From assembly GCA_963665785.1 (NCBI GenBank), contig OY762456.1:620001-684000 (forward strand): 64,000 bases of DNA, given 5' to 3'. The notes below the pieces were generated by a model that saw only the letters and a list, made by a program, of their open reading frames with translations, was not told where the DNA came from and did no database searches. This document shows positions 13,761 to 22,837 of the stretch, one piece after another; the stretch's first letter is position 1, and the number at the start of each line of letters is the position of its first letter. The DNA comes from UBA7455 sp026713185. GTDB taxonomy: Bacteria; Pseudomonadota; Gammaproteobacteria; Pseudomonadales; Azotimanducaceae. A program made the translations under genes and the position numbers.

Positions 13761-15307
13761 ATGCTTTCTTCTTTCTGCTGTCAATAGCCTTCAGCATCAG
13801 TGCTGACGATTGCGAGCGGCAGACCCCCGGGCTTTCACAGTTGGAGCCAGCCTCCTGGGGGCTTGATACCCATAACACCCGATTGCAGATCAATTCAGCC
13901 ATAGACGTGGGCAATGTTTCAGGGCTTCAACTCAAATGGGTTTACGGTCTTGCAGGCAATATTCCACGTTCTTTCCCCCTGGTCACGGAAGATACGATTT
14001 TCATAGGGGATGCCGGATTTGGCGTCGTTGCTCTGGACCGGGAATCCGGCTGTGTTCGCTGGACGTATGAAGCCCAGGGAATCGCGAGTGCCATCCTGCA
14101 CAGACGAAACAACAACGATGTGACGCTGTATGCCACTATAAGGGAAAAGGGCATCGTTGCCCTTGATGCAGCCGATGGCATGCAGTTATGGCTGTCAGCA
14201 CCGGGAGACAATCCGATTCCCATGTATTCCGGGACACCGCTCGTGTACGCAGATGACATCTTTGTCCCACTCTCATCGGCGGAAGTTGGCTTAGCCATGA
14301 GTCCCTTTTATGGTTGTTGTGAAACCAGTGGTGGTATGGCATCTATCAGCGCATCCACGGGGGAGATGAACTGGTATACACGAACCATCAGGGAACAGCC
14401 TGAGATTACCGGTCGACGATGGCTTTTTATCGAAACACATGGGCCCTCCGGTGCACCTGTCTGGAGTGCGCCAATGCTCGACCCGAAGAGAGGACTTCTT
14501 TTTTTTGGCACCGGACAGAATTACAGTCTTCCGGCAAGCAATACCAGTGATGCCATTTTCGCAGTCAATGTACATGATGGTTCAACACGCTGGATCCGCC
14601 AGTTTACCAAGGACGATGTTTATAACCTTGCCTGTAATGCTGGCTTGCCAAATTGTCCCGATACCGTGGGACCCGATGTCGATTTTGGTGCGCCTCCGGT
14701 ATTGGCGACACTTCCGGATGGCCGGGATATTCTGCTCGCCGGGCAAAAATCCGGACACGTTCATGCCATGAATCCGGACACGGGTGACGTTGTCTGGCAA
14801 CGTAAACCAGGACGGGGTGGCGCGCTGGGAGGTGTGCACTGGGGACTGGCAGTCAACAATCAACGATCCCTGGTTTTTGTACCCATCAGTGATATCTGGA
14901 CTGGTGGATTAACCGGTAAGGGTGAACCGGCGCCCGGTCTCCATGCCCTTGACATTGAGACAGGCGAAACCCGCTGGTATCACATGCGGAAGTCCCGATG
15001 TGCTGAACTGATCTGCTGGGGCGGAATATCCGCTGCAATAACAGCCACTACGGACCTGGTTTTCATTGGTTCAATGGATGGAATGATCGAAGCGGTGAGC
15101 GCAGAATCAGGAAAGGTGTTATGGAAACATGACACCTGGCAGAAATACACCACAATAAACGGTGTAGAAGCCGAGGGTGGCGCCATAGACGCACATGGTC
15201 CGATGCTGGTGGATGATCTGTTGATAGTCTCATCCGGTTACGCCAGTTACGGTCAAAAGCCCGGGAACGCCTTGCTGGTATTCCAGCTTCCAGAGGGTGA
15301 CCAATGA
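13761..15307 (+). CDS. Secreted PQQ-type beta-propeller protein (possible quinoprotein dehydrogenase); start out of frame
   Basis: The readable frame has propeller blades ending in W-docking motifs: GCVRWTYEA, GMQLWLSAPG, GEMNWYTRT, GDVVWQRKPG, GETRWYH and GKVLWKHDT. It has a vicinal Cys-Cys (YGCCETSGG) and a DVDFGAPPVL segment, as in PQQ-dependent alcohol and polyvinyl-alcohol dehydrogenases. Its first in-frame start is TTG at 13841, which leaves no export signal. Reading the same frame further upstream gives a perfect signal peptide, AFFFLLSIAFSISA, with no start codon. An ATG with an AGGA site sits at 13761 but one base out of frame. One extra G after that ATG would restore M-A-F-F-F. So it is a frameshifted gene or a sequence error. 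The stop overlaps the RDD gene by ATGA. Confidence 0.75.
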
Positions 15308-15771
15308 ACGGCAGTGGCGAACTTGCCAGCCGGATCCGCAGGTTATCAGCAACCCTGCTGGACCTTGGCCTGGTCTTTTGCTTTGGCCTGGTGTTGTTGC
15401 TGGTAACAGGATGGCTGGAAGACGCCGAGGATTTTGCCGGCGGGGTTTCGCCCCTCACAATACCTCTTCTGGGGATCATGAGTTTTCTGATACTGAATGG
15501 CTGGCTACTGTGGAATTACAGTCAGACGATCGGAAAACGAATCACAGGAATCCGGATTGTGACGCAGACGGTCATAAATGATCAAAAAGATGAAGTTGGA
15601 AAAGTCCCTTTCTGGAAACTGCTTATCCGATCCGTTTTCTTCCTCCTTATTTTCGCTTCTTTTTCATTCTTCCTCATTCTCGTCCTCATTGATCACCTGT
15701 GGATCTTTGGTAAAAAGAAACAATGTCTGCATGACCTTATCCTTGGTACATCTGTCATCAGGCTAAAATGA
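15304..15771 (+). CDS. RDD-family membrane protein
   Basis: 155 residues with three hydrophobic segments (about 18-38, 50-68 and 105-127). The RDD hallmarks are present: SRIRRLSATLLDLGLV near the start and the cytoplasmic-edge motif TIGKRITGIRIV after the second segment. RDD proteins are small inner-membrane proteins of mostly unknown role; some act in cation transport. The ATG overlaps the stop of the propeller gene (ATGA), so the two are translationally coupled and probably co-expressed. Confidence 0.8.
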   Translation: MNGSGELASRIRRLSATLLDLGLVFCFGLVLLLVTGWLEDAEDFAGGVSPLTIPLLGIMSFLILNGWLLWNYSQTIGKRITGIRIVTQTVINDQKDEVGKVPFWKLLIRSVFFLLIFASFSFFLILVLIDHLWIFGKKKQCLHDLILGTSVIRLK

Positions 15772-15872
15772 CGGCGTCTGGGTCACAACTGGCCACTAAC
15801 TTTGAAGACACATTCCTCAAGTGACATGTTCTGTGATACGTTAGTGCTTTCTCACCGTAGAGCAAAATAACC

Positions 15873-17117
15873 ATGACTCATTCCTCTCTGCCCAGTGGCA
15901 ATGCAAAGGCACTGGGATTCGACCCGGACAGACTGGCGGGAATTGCACCGGCAATGCAGCAATTCATAGATGATCGGAAGGTCCCCCATCTGGTAACCCT
16001 GATTGCCAGAAAGGGGCAGATCGTTCATCTGGACGCTCGCGGGGTAATGGACTTTGAAAGTCGGAAACCAGTCAATACCCACACCCTTTTCCGGTTGTAT
16101 TCAAACTCCAAACCCATAGCCGGCGTGGCAACATTGATCCTGTACGAAAATGGTGTACTGACGCCGGATGATCCGGTTTCAAAGTTCGTTCCGGAACTGG
16201 CTGACCTGCGCGTACAGGGTCCGGGTATGCTCATGTCGGAACCTGCTAGGCGCAATATTACCATCAGGGACTGTCTGACCAATACCACCAGTCTGAATAC
16301 ACCGGCCACCATGCCCATGAGCTTTCAGGAACAGTATCGTGATGCTCTGCAGACCCTTGGCTGGATCGACAGAGAAGAAGGTACATCCAGCAAGATCAGC
16401 ACCAGCGAACGCATGGCGGCCATTGCCCGGATTCCGCTTGCCGATCATCCTGGTCGGCGCTTTGTCTATCACGTTGGGTACCCCATTCTGGGCGCCGTTC
16501 TGGAGGCGGCTGCGGGACAGAATATGGGGCAGTTCTTCAAAGAACAGATTTTTGACCCCTTAGGCATGACTGATTCTGATTTCTACCTGCAGGATGGCTG
16601 GCTGGACCGGTTTCCAACCTGCTATATCCCGCGAAATGTAGATGGGAATATGCAACTTGTCGTGCAGGAAGATCCTGCAACCAGCGAAAAGAACGGTCCG
16701 CCGGTCAACTTTGGCGTTGGCGGCGATGCGGGGGGTGTTCTCTCGACCGCGACCGACTATGCAAGATTTGGTCAGATGTTGTTGAATGGCGGAGAACTTG
16801 ATGGCAACAGAATTCTGGGCCGAAAAACCGTCGATTACATGCGCGGGAACCATACTGGAGACATGCTGATCCCGATGACCGGGCGTGGCTTTCACTTTGG
16901 CCTTGGCGCCGCTGTTTACCACGGTGAAAACGCCCGGCCCCTGCTCCGGTCAAGGGGCACCTTTGGATGGGGTGGCGCCGCAGGCACCACAGCCTTTTTT
17001 GACCCGGTTGAAGAGATAGTCGGTGTCTGTTTTACCCAGGTCGTGCAGCACGGCAGTATCCCGGAAAATAATTATCAGGAGACCTTTCAACGATTGGTGT
17101 ATCAGTCACTGGTATGA
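15873..17117 (+). CDS. Beta-lactamase-fold serine hydrolase (class C/EstB-like)
   Basis: This 414-residue protein has the SxxK nucleophile Ser77/Lys80 in RLYSNSKPIAG. It also has the second-motif tyrosine region FVYHVGYPILGAVLE, the GVLSTATDYARFGQMLLNGG helix, and a C-terminal FGWGGAAGTTAFFDP that supplies the third wall of the pocket. No signal peptide is seen, so it is probably cytoplasmic. Members are esterases, D-peptidases or lactonases rather than antibiotic-resistance enzymes. A paralogous secreted form lies at 31908-33254. Confidence 0.85.
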   Translation: MTHSSLPSGNAKALGFDPDRLAGIAPAMQQFIDDRKVPHLVTLIARKGQIVHLDARGVMDFESRKPVNTHTLFRLYSNSKPIAGVATLILYENGVLTPDDPVSKFVPELADLRVQGPGMLMSEPARRNITIRDCLTNTTSLNTPATMPMSFQEQYRDALQTLGWIDREEGTSSKISTSERMAAIARIPLADHPGRRFVYHVGYPILGAVLEAAAGQNMGQFFKEQIFDPLGMTDSDFYLQDGWLDRFPTCYIPRNVDGNMQLVVQEDPATSEKNGPPVNFGVGGDAGGVLSTATDYARFGQMLLNGGELDGNRILGRKTVDYMRGNHTGDMLIPMTGRGFHFGLGAAVYHGENARPLLRSRGTFGWGGAAGTTAFFDPVEEIVGVCFTQVVQHGSIPENNYQETFQRLVYQSLV

Positions 17118-17121
17118 ATCC

Positions 17122-17136
17122 AGGAGGCTGTCCGGG
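17122..17136 (+). repeat. Partial copy of the 18-bp element end
   Basis: AGGAGGCTGTCCGGGAA resembles the terminal repeat of the element at 17191-17352 with one or two changes and the same orientation as its left end. It may be a solo end left by an earlier insertion. Confidence 0.5.
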
Positions 17137-17190
17137 AATTTTACGGGCAGAATTACACTGGTGAATGACTATAAAAACCAATATCCGATC

Positions 17191-17352
17191 TGGGAGGCTG
17201 TCCGAGAACTTAACTGACCTACTGCGGACAAGCCTGATTGGCCATATTTTCCGCTTATTTTCGTTCAATATGTACAATATTTGCCTCAAATAACCAAAAA
17301 ATATGACTCAATCAGTCTCGCCCTCGCTACGGTCGCAGTTCTCGGACAGCCT
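17191..17352. mobile_element. MITE-like non-coding element with 18-bp inverted ends
   Basis: GGAGGCTGTCCGAGAACT at 17191-17208 is repeated exactly, inverted, at 17335-17352. The 126 bases between are AT-rich and non-coding. The ends resemble those of IS1182/IS5-type elements as I remember them, so this is probably a deletion derivative or MITE moved in trans. No transposase is nearby. It fills most of the gap between two plus-strand genes. Confidence 0.65.
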
Positions 17353-17420
17353 CCTGGGCTTGAGTGGAGATTACCAGGCTCGTATGGTAAAAAGGTGTTT
17401 TCATCTTAAGGGGAAAATGC

Positions 17421-19067
17421 ATGTTACACGATATTGTTATTCGTGGTGGTGACATAACAGACGGGACAGGTGCGGAACCGGTCCATGGTGATCTTGCCAT
17501 CGATGATGGTTTGATTACAGCAGTCGGGGAAGTAAGCGGAAAAGGACAACAGGAGATTGATGCCCGGGGCCATATTGTAAGCCCCGGCTTCATTGACCTG
17601 CACACTCATCTTGATGCGCAGATCGGCTGGGACCCTGCAATGACCCCGGTTAGCTGGCATGGCATCAGCACAGCATTGATGGGTAACTGTGGTGTCACTT
17701 TTGCTCCCTGCAAACCATCTGACCGGGAATTACTCGCCGGCATGATGGAAACGGTCGAGGATATTCCCAAAAACGCTATCCTGACCGGTCTTCCGTGGAG
17801 TTGGGAAGGTTATGGTGGATATCTGGACGCTATCGAAGAATTAAAACCATCATTAAATGTCGTCGGTATGGTTGGCCACTGTGCTGTCCGGTTTTATGTG
17901 ATGGGTGAACGCGGGGTAGAAGAAGCAGCGTCTGAAGATGAATTGAAGCAAATGGCACAAGTCGTCGGTCAATCGATCGACGAGGGTGCAGCAGGTTTTT
18001 CAACCAATCGATATCCACAGCACAAATTGCCGGATGGGCGTTCAATACCCGGTACCTATGCCGACCCCAGGGAATTGGAAATCATAGGTAAGGAAGTCGG
18101 CGCTCGAAACGCAATAATGCAGGCCGTTGGCGCCGATGCCAATGTTCTGCACAGGATGGCCGATGCAACCAAAGGCAGGATACTGTTCAGTTACGGTGGC
18201 GCCAATGAACCGGGATCCGGGAAGTTACAGTCTGACAACCTCGACAAGATTTGCGAAGGACGTGACATTACCGCAATTACACAGGTACGGGGATCCGGTT
18301 ATACAATTGGATTGCAATCCAACATCCCAATCATGGGTGAAACCTGGGACAAACTGAGACAGATGTCGTTTGCGGATCGTCTGAAGGCTGTCAATACCGC
18401 AGAAATCTACGACAAGCTGGTTGCAGAAGGGACACAGGAAGGTGCTTTCCGCCTTCCAGTACAACGTGTTTACTACATGGGTTCCGGTGAAGTCCCTGAC
18501 TACGCTGTTGATAACGACCAGCATTTGCAAGCTGTTTCCAGGGCAGCCGGGGAGCACTACGTTGAAACCTTCCTTCGCCTGTCGAAAGAAAGTAACGGCC
18601 GGGGTCTGTGGAACTTCCGATTGTTCAACATGAGTCTTGATGAACTGGGTGATCTGTTCCAGAACAAGAACATCTTCCCAAGCCTTGGTGATGCCGGAGC
18701 ACACGTATCACAGATCATGGATGCCGGCTGGTGCAGTTTCGTATTGTCTTACTGGATGCGAGAACGCAAGCTGTACACCATGGGTGAAGGTATTCGCCGT
18801 TTGACTTCCGGTCCTGCACGGGTTCTGGGTCTGTCAGACCGGGGAACGCTGGCAGTTGGCAAACGCGCTGACATTAACGTTTTCGACTTTGAAAAAGTCA
18901 GCGAATTACAACCGGTTCTGGTACACGATTTTCCAGGAGGCGCACCTCGTTACATCCAGAAAGCACAGGGATATAAGGCTACGGTCATCAATGGAGAGAT
19001 CAACCTCCTGGATGACGAACTCACGGGTGCTCGTGCCGGTATGGTTCTGCGTCATCGTCACAACTGA
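17421..19067 (+). CDS. N-acyl-D-amino-acid deacylase-like amidohydrolase
   Basis: 548 residues of the D-aminoacylase branch of the amidohydrolase superfamily. It opens DIVIRGGDITDGTG and has the metal-binding His61/His63 in GFIDLHTHLDAQIGWDP, the Cys-bearing MGNCGVTFAPC loop, further metal or catalytic positions at MVGHCAVR and SLGDAGAHVSQIMD, and a C-terminal GTLAVGKRADINVFD typical of small beta domains. It would hydrolyse an N-acyl-D-amino acid, dihydropyrimidine-like or related cyclic amide in the cytoplasm. The start follows AGGGG. It converges on the crotonase gene with an 11-base gap. Confidence 0.85.
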   Translation: MLHDIVIRGGDITDGTGAEPVHGDLAIDDGLITAVGEVSGKGQQEIDARGHIVSPGFIDLHTHLDAQIGWDPAMTPVSWHGISTALMGNCGVTFAPCKPSDRELLAGMMETVEDIPKNAILTGLPWSWEGYGGYLDAIEELKPSLNVVGMVGHCAVRFYVMGERGVEEAASEDELKQMAQVVGQSIDEGAAGFSTNRYPQHKLPDGRSIPGTYADPRELEIIGKEVGARNAIMQAVGADANVLHRMADATKGRILFSYGGANEPGSGKLQSDNLDKICEGRDITAITQVRGSGYTIGLQSNIPIMGETWDKLRQMSFADRLKAVNTAEIYDKLVAEGTQEGAFRLPVQRVYYMGSGEVPDYAVDNDQHLQAVSRAAGEHYVETFLRLSKESNGRGLWNFRLFNMSLDELGDLFQNKNIFPSLGDAGAHVSQIMDAGWCSFVLSYWMRERKLYTMGEGIRRLTSGPARVLGLSDRGTLAVGKRADINVFDFEKVSELQPVLVHDFPGGAPRYIQKAQGYKATVINGEINLLDDELTGARAGMVLRHRHN

Positions 19068-19078
19068 AGAACAGCCAT

Positions 19079-20011
19079 TCAATATCCGCTCGAACCGCCT
19101 TTGTCTTTTTTATCCATACCCGCAACAGCGCGTTCCCTGGGTGCACTGTCATAGGCGCCGCGGAAATCACGAAACGGTCCGTCTCGCCATTCAAGTGCAG
19201 CCTTGAGTCCTTCATCACGCATTCGCCGTCCCCACTCGGCAGCCGCTGGACGGGCCGAAGACAACGCCTGGATTTCGGTACCCGAATGCAGCCCCTGACG
19301 AATTCCCATGGTTTCATACTGGCGATTTACCGAGCGTTTAGAATACATCAGCATTTCATTGTCAATATGAGCCATGCGTCGAGCAAATTTCTCCGTGAAT
19401 TCACCGAGTTCCTCTTTGGGCACTGCATAGTTTGCCCAACCCAGATCAACCATATTGGAGCCAGAGAATGAATCTCCCACATAGGCAAATTCACGAGCCT
19501 TTGCCGGTGACAAATGCCATGGCGTCCATATCATATCCATCGTGGTCATCGCACGTACTGGCGGATATCCGATTTGGGCATCCTCGGCCACAATCCTGAA
19601 ATCACAACTGGTTGCAAGTTCAGTTCCTCCGGCCAGACAATGCCCCTGGATCTGAGCCACAACGGGTTTCGCCAATTCCCAGATAATCCAGTTGGTCATC
19701 ACCACATGCCGAGCCCACTGATTTACCCCGGGATGCATGGACCCGGTGTCCGGTAATTTGGACCGTGAACTGACGAATTTGTCGTCATCGGCAGAACGTG
19801 CGGGAGACAAATCATAACCGGCTGAAAAAGAACGCCCGTTGGCGCGCAGAATAATGACACCCACTTCTTTGTCGTGTTCAGCTTCCCGCATGGCATCCAT
19901 GACTTCCGCCCGCAGGTTGTTGGATAGTGCATTCAGCTTTTCTGGTCGATTGAGTGTAATAAAGGCCAAACGCCCGTCTGTTTCATATAGAATGTCGTTA
20001 TATTCTTCCAA
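19079..20011 (-). CDS. Enoyl-CoA hydratase/isomerase (crotonase) family protein
   Basis: 310 residues with the crotonase fold: ITLNRPEKLNALS near 18-30, the oxyanion-hole strand RSFSAGYDLSPA, and the second backbone donor with GHCLAGGTELATSCD. In classical hydratases two glutamates activate water. The first is kept here (GGTELA), but the second, normally in a QPE motif, is replaced by Pro in IGYPPVRAM. It may therefore be an isomerase, lyase or other crotonase rather than a hydratase. The extra length (260 is usual) lies in a loop at 90-120 and the C-terminus. Confidence 0.85.
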   Translation of the reverse strand: MEEYNDILYETDGRLAFITLNRPEKLNALSNNLRAEVMDAMREAEHDKEVGVIILRANGRSFSAGYDLSPARSADDDKFVSSRSKLPDTGSMHPGVNQWARHVVMTNWIIWELAKPVVAQIQGHCLAGGTELATSCDFRIVAEDAQIGYPPVRAMTTMDMIWTPWHLSPAKAREFAYVGDSFSGSNMVDLGWANYAVPKEELGEFTEKFARRMAHIDNEMLMYSKRSVNRQYETMGIRQGLHSGTEIQALSSARPAAAEWGRRMRDEGLKAALEWRDGPFRDFRGAYDSAPRERAVAGMDKKDKGGSSGY

Positions 20012-20155
20012 GTTAAATTCCTAAAGTGTTTTCAATAGTCCAGAGGTAAAAATCCTTTAATTCCACCACTAAGTCAAACCCAAATAGTATGAACACGGAT
20101 GTCATTGCGGTATTATCATGATTCGAGCGACCTTAATAGGTGTAAAACCCATTTG

Positions 20156-21781
20156 ATGTTTCGCCTGGTTTATTTTCTGGCAGTGATCCTGCTTTGCCCA
20201 AGTACACTCTATGCGGCAAAGTCTTCCCCTCCCCGCGACATGGAACCTCTTGAATATACCGTCCGTTCCGGTGACACGCTCTCGAAAATCGCCATTAGAT
20301 TTGATGTTGGACTAAGGTTTTTAAAACGGCTCAATAATCTGAAAAGTGACACGATCCGGCCTGGACAAAAACTCCGACTGCGTCCAACATCACAGGAAGA
20401 AGCCGTTCATGTGATTCAGGCAGGCGATACGCTCTCATCCATCGCTTTACACTATCGCGTCACTGTCGATGATATACGCCGCATTAACGGTATCAAAGGA
20501 GATCGGATATATATCGGGCAGAAGCTCCGCCTGAGAGATGCCAATAGTGCTGTTCATATTGTCGAACGTGGAGACGCACTTTGGGAAATTTCCCGGGCAT
20601 ACGGCATCAGCGTCAACCAACTCAAGGAACTTAATGGACTCAGCTCGGACCGAATCTACCCTGGCCAGGAACTCAAACTCAGCAATACCCCATCCGGTCG
20701 TCAGGCTACTTATATTGTGCAGGCGGGCGACTCCCTCGGGCTGATAGCACGTCTACACCAGATGAGTCTTGCTGAAATCATCCGCATCAACGAGTTAAAG
20801 AGGACCATTATTCATCCTGGAGACTTACTCAAGGTACGGCCCATGCGCTGGTTGGAACTCTCCGAAATAAACTGGGCTGCGCTCCAGGTTAACAGCGCAC
20901 CTAAAATCAATCTTGGAAACGGTCCTTACTATTACTCCCGTCCCCGCACGACGGATCAGTTGAGCAAGACCTATTATGAGGAGCATCCAAGTTCACCTCG
21001 CGAGACATATCGACAGGCCGCACTCCTGTGGCGGGACTTTGAACGAAAAGTCGATAGTATGGGACAGGTAAGCAACCAATTGGATGGCTGGCACATCGTC
21101 ATTGATCCTGGCCACGGTGGACTCGACCCGGGTGCAGTTGTCTCAACTGTCGACGGCAATGGCAACAGGATCTACATCGTTGAGGACGAATATGTCTACG
21201 ATATCGCGGTGCGGGTTTATGTGCTGTTGCGTCTGCACGGGGCTCAGGCCACCCTGACTCTGCTCAGCCCCAATCATCTGATCCGGCAAAATCTGCCGCC
21301 GAGTATGACCTTTGTAAACGAAAAAAATGAAGTCTATAACTCGGAATCCCACAACCGGAGTAACAGACGTAGCGACTGGCCACGCGGCAAAAATCTCAAA
21401 ACGCGGGTAACCATCGCCCAAAAGGCATTTAAAAACACTTCTCGAGGCAAACGGGTCTTCGTTTCCATTCATGCCGATATCGACCCAAAGTCACCGGAAG
21501 CACCGCTTGTTCTTTACTATGAAGGACGGATGGGCATTGACAGGACCTCACGTCAATTTGCCCGCGAACTGCTTCCCGTTCTGGGGGCAGGCGCCCGTGT
21601 CCGTGGTCAGGGGCTTGGCGTCCTGCGCAACAACCCGGCGGATTTCAAGGTCCTGATCGAACTGCGCAATATGGCCTACCGTGACCACATTTGGGCACTG
21701 CGTTTTGAGGATCTACGACAGCGGGACTCCGAAAAAGTGCTCCGTGGACTTCTGGACTTTGCTAAACGCGGCAAGAGCTGA
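20156..21781 (+). CDS. LysM-containing N-acetylmuramoyl-L-alanine amidase (AmiC-like)
   Basis: The start at 20156 opens with a good signal peptide (MFRLVYFLAVILLCPSTLYA). An earlier in-frame ATG at 20099 would add 19 residues. Four LysM repeats follow, each with a GDTL or GDSL core and a Y/HPGQ end (YTVRSGDTLSKIA, HVIQAGDTLSSIA, HIVERGDALWEIS, YIVQAGDSLGLIA). The C-terminal Amidase_3 domain shows zinc ligands at IDPGHGGLDPGA, an acidic residue in EDEYVYDIA and SIHAD, and the catalytic Glu in VLIELRNM. It would cleave the stem peptide from muramic acid during cell separation. Four LysM copies exceed the one or two common in this family. Confidence 0.88.
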   Translation: MFRLVYFLAVILLCPSTLYAAKSSPPRDMEPLEYTVRSGDTLSKIAIRFDVGLRFLKRLNNLKSDTIRPGQKLRLRPTSQEEAVHVIQAGDTLSSIALHYRVTVDDIRRINGIKGDRIYIGQKLRLRDANSAVHIVERGDALWEISRAYGISVNQLKELNGLSSDRIYPGQELKLSNTPSGRQATYIVQAGDSLGLIARLHQMSLAEIIRINELKRTIIHPGDLLKVRPMRWLELSEINWAALQVNSAPKINLGNGPYYYSRPRTTDQLSKTYYEEHPSSPRETYRQAALLWRDFERKVDSMGQVSNQLDGWHIVIDPGHGGLDPGAVVSTVDGNGNRIYIVEDEYVYDIAVRVYVLLRLHGAQATLTLLSPNHLIRQNLPPSMTFVNEKNEVYNSESHNRSNRRSDWPRGKNLKTRVTIAQKAFKNTSRGKRVFVSIHADIDPKSPEAPLVLYYEGRMGIDRTSRQFARELLPVLGAGARVRGQGLGVLRNNPADFKVLIELRNMAYRDHIWALRFEDLRQRDSEKVLRGLLDFAKRGKS

Positions 21782-21852
21782 GTATTCTTTACATGATTTT
21801 ATCCCGAAATAGCGGATTGTCATCAGACGAGGGACTTACAGGAAGTTAAATA

Positions 21853-22767
21853 ATGAGAATTGTTTCCCTGTTGCCGAGTGCTACCGAAATTGTTTGCTCT
21901 TTGGGGCTTGTTGATCAGCTTGTTGGAGTCAGCCATGAGTGCGATTATCCGGTTGAGGTCAAGCGTCTTCCGTCTGTGACTTGCTCTGCGATTGGCAGCG
22001 GTCTGGCCAGCAGGGAGATTGATCTGTTGGTGAGGGAACAGCTTGACACAGAGAAGGCGCTTTATCATCTGAATATGGAGCTGTTAACGGAATTGAAACC
22101 GGATTTAATTGTGACCCAGGCACTATGTGACGTCTGTGCTGTTGCTGCATCAGAAGTCGAGCAGGCCGTTTGTGAACTTCCTGGTACCCCTCAAATCATC
22201 AATCTGGAGCCAATGAGCCTGTGGGAGGTCTTCGATACAATAAAACTGGTCGGAGAAGTCACTCACAATGATCAAAAAGCCAGGCAGGTTCTCAATGATC
22301 TGAATTCGCGGGTTGACGCCGTTACTGAAAAAAGCCGGCTTATCAGTCAGGAATTACAAACGCGTGTAGCTTTCCTGGAATGGATTGACCCAATCTTCAA
22401 TGGCGGACACTGGACACCTGAACTCATTCACATGGCTGGTGGAATCGATTGTTTTGGCACTCCTAATGAGCCATCACATTCGTTCAAGGATGAAGATCTG
22501 ATCGCAGTTCAACCGGATTTATTGTTCATAGCCCAATGCGGTTTCAAAGCAGAACGAACGGAGCAAGATCTGGAACGCCTGAAGTCCATTGAAGGCTGGG
22601 ATTCGATGCCCTGCGTTGCCAATCGGAGTCTCTACTACACCGATGGCAATGCCTATTTCAGTCGTCCGGGACCAAGACTGGTGGATAGTCTGGAAATCCT
22701 GTCGCACACGCTGCATCCCGAAATATTCCCCCTCCCAAACTACCTGAATCCGGCGATTCGCTTCTGA
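21853..22767 (+). CDS. Cobalamin-binding-like periplasmic-binding-fold protein (BtuF-related)
   Basis: 304 residues opening MRIVSLLPSATEIVCSLG, followed by VGVSHECDYP. The middle carries LKPDLIVTQALCDVCAV and the end SRPGPRLVDSLEIL. These match the BtuF/FepB clan (chelatase-like fold) and in particular the group annotated as cobalamin-binding proteins. There is no signal peptide, so it is probably cytoplasmic rather than an ABC transporter receptor, and no btuCD genes are near. The Cys-x-x-Cys (CDVC) is conserved in this subgroup. A purine-rich site precedes the ATG. Confidence 0.8.
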   Translation: MRIVSLLPSATEIVCSLGLVDQLVGVSHECDYPVEVKRLPSVTCSAIGSGLASREIDLLVREQLDTEKALYHLNMELLTELKPDLIVTQALCDVCAVAASEVEQAVCELPGTPQIINLEPMSLWEVFDTIKLVGEVTHNDQKARQVLNDLNSRVDAVTEKSRLISQELQTRVAFLEWIDPIFNGGHWTPELIHMAGGIDCFGTPNEPSHSFKDEDLIAVQPDLLFIAQCGFKAERTEQDLERLKSIEGWDSMPCVANRSLYYTDGNAYFSRPGPRLVDSLEILSHTLHPEIFPLPNYLNPAIRF

Positions 22768-22837
22768 GAAAAGGAAATAATCTTTATATTACAGTGTGAC
22801 AGGCATGGAATACGGGTGTACGTGAAAGAACAGCGGA

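Noticed and set aside
21782..21852. A cobalamin riboswitch before the BtuF-like gene
   Set aside because: Only about 70 bases, without the conserved B12-box core.
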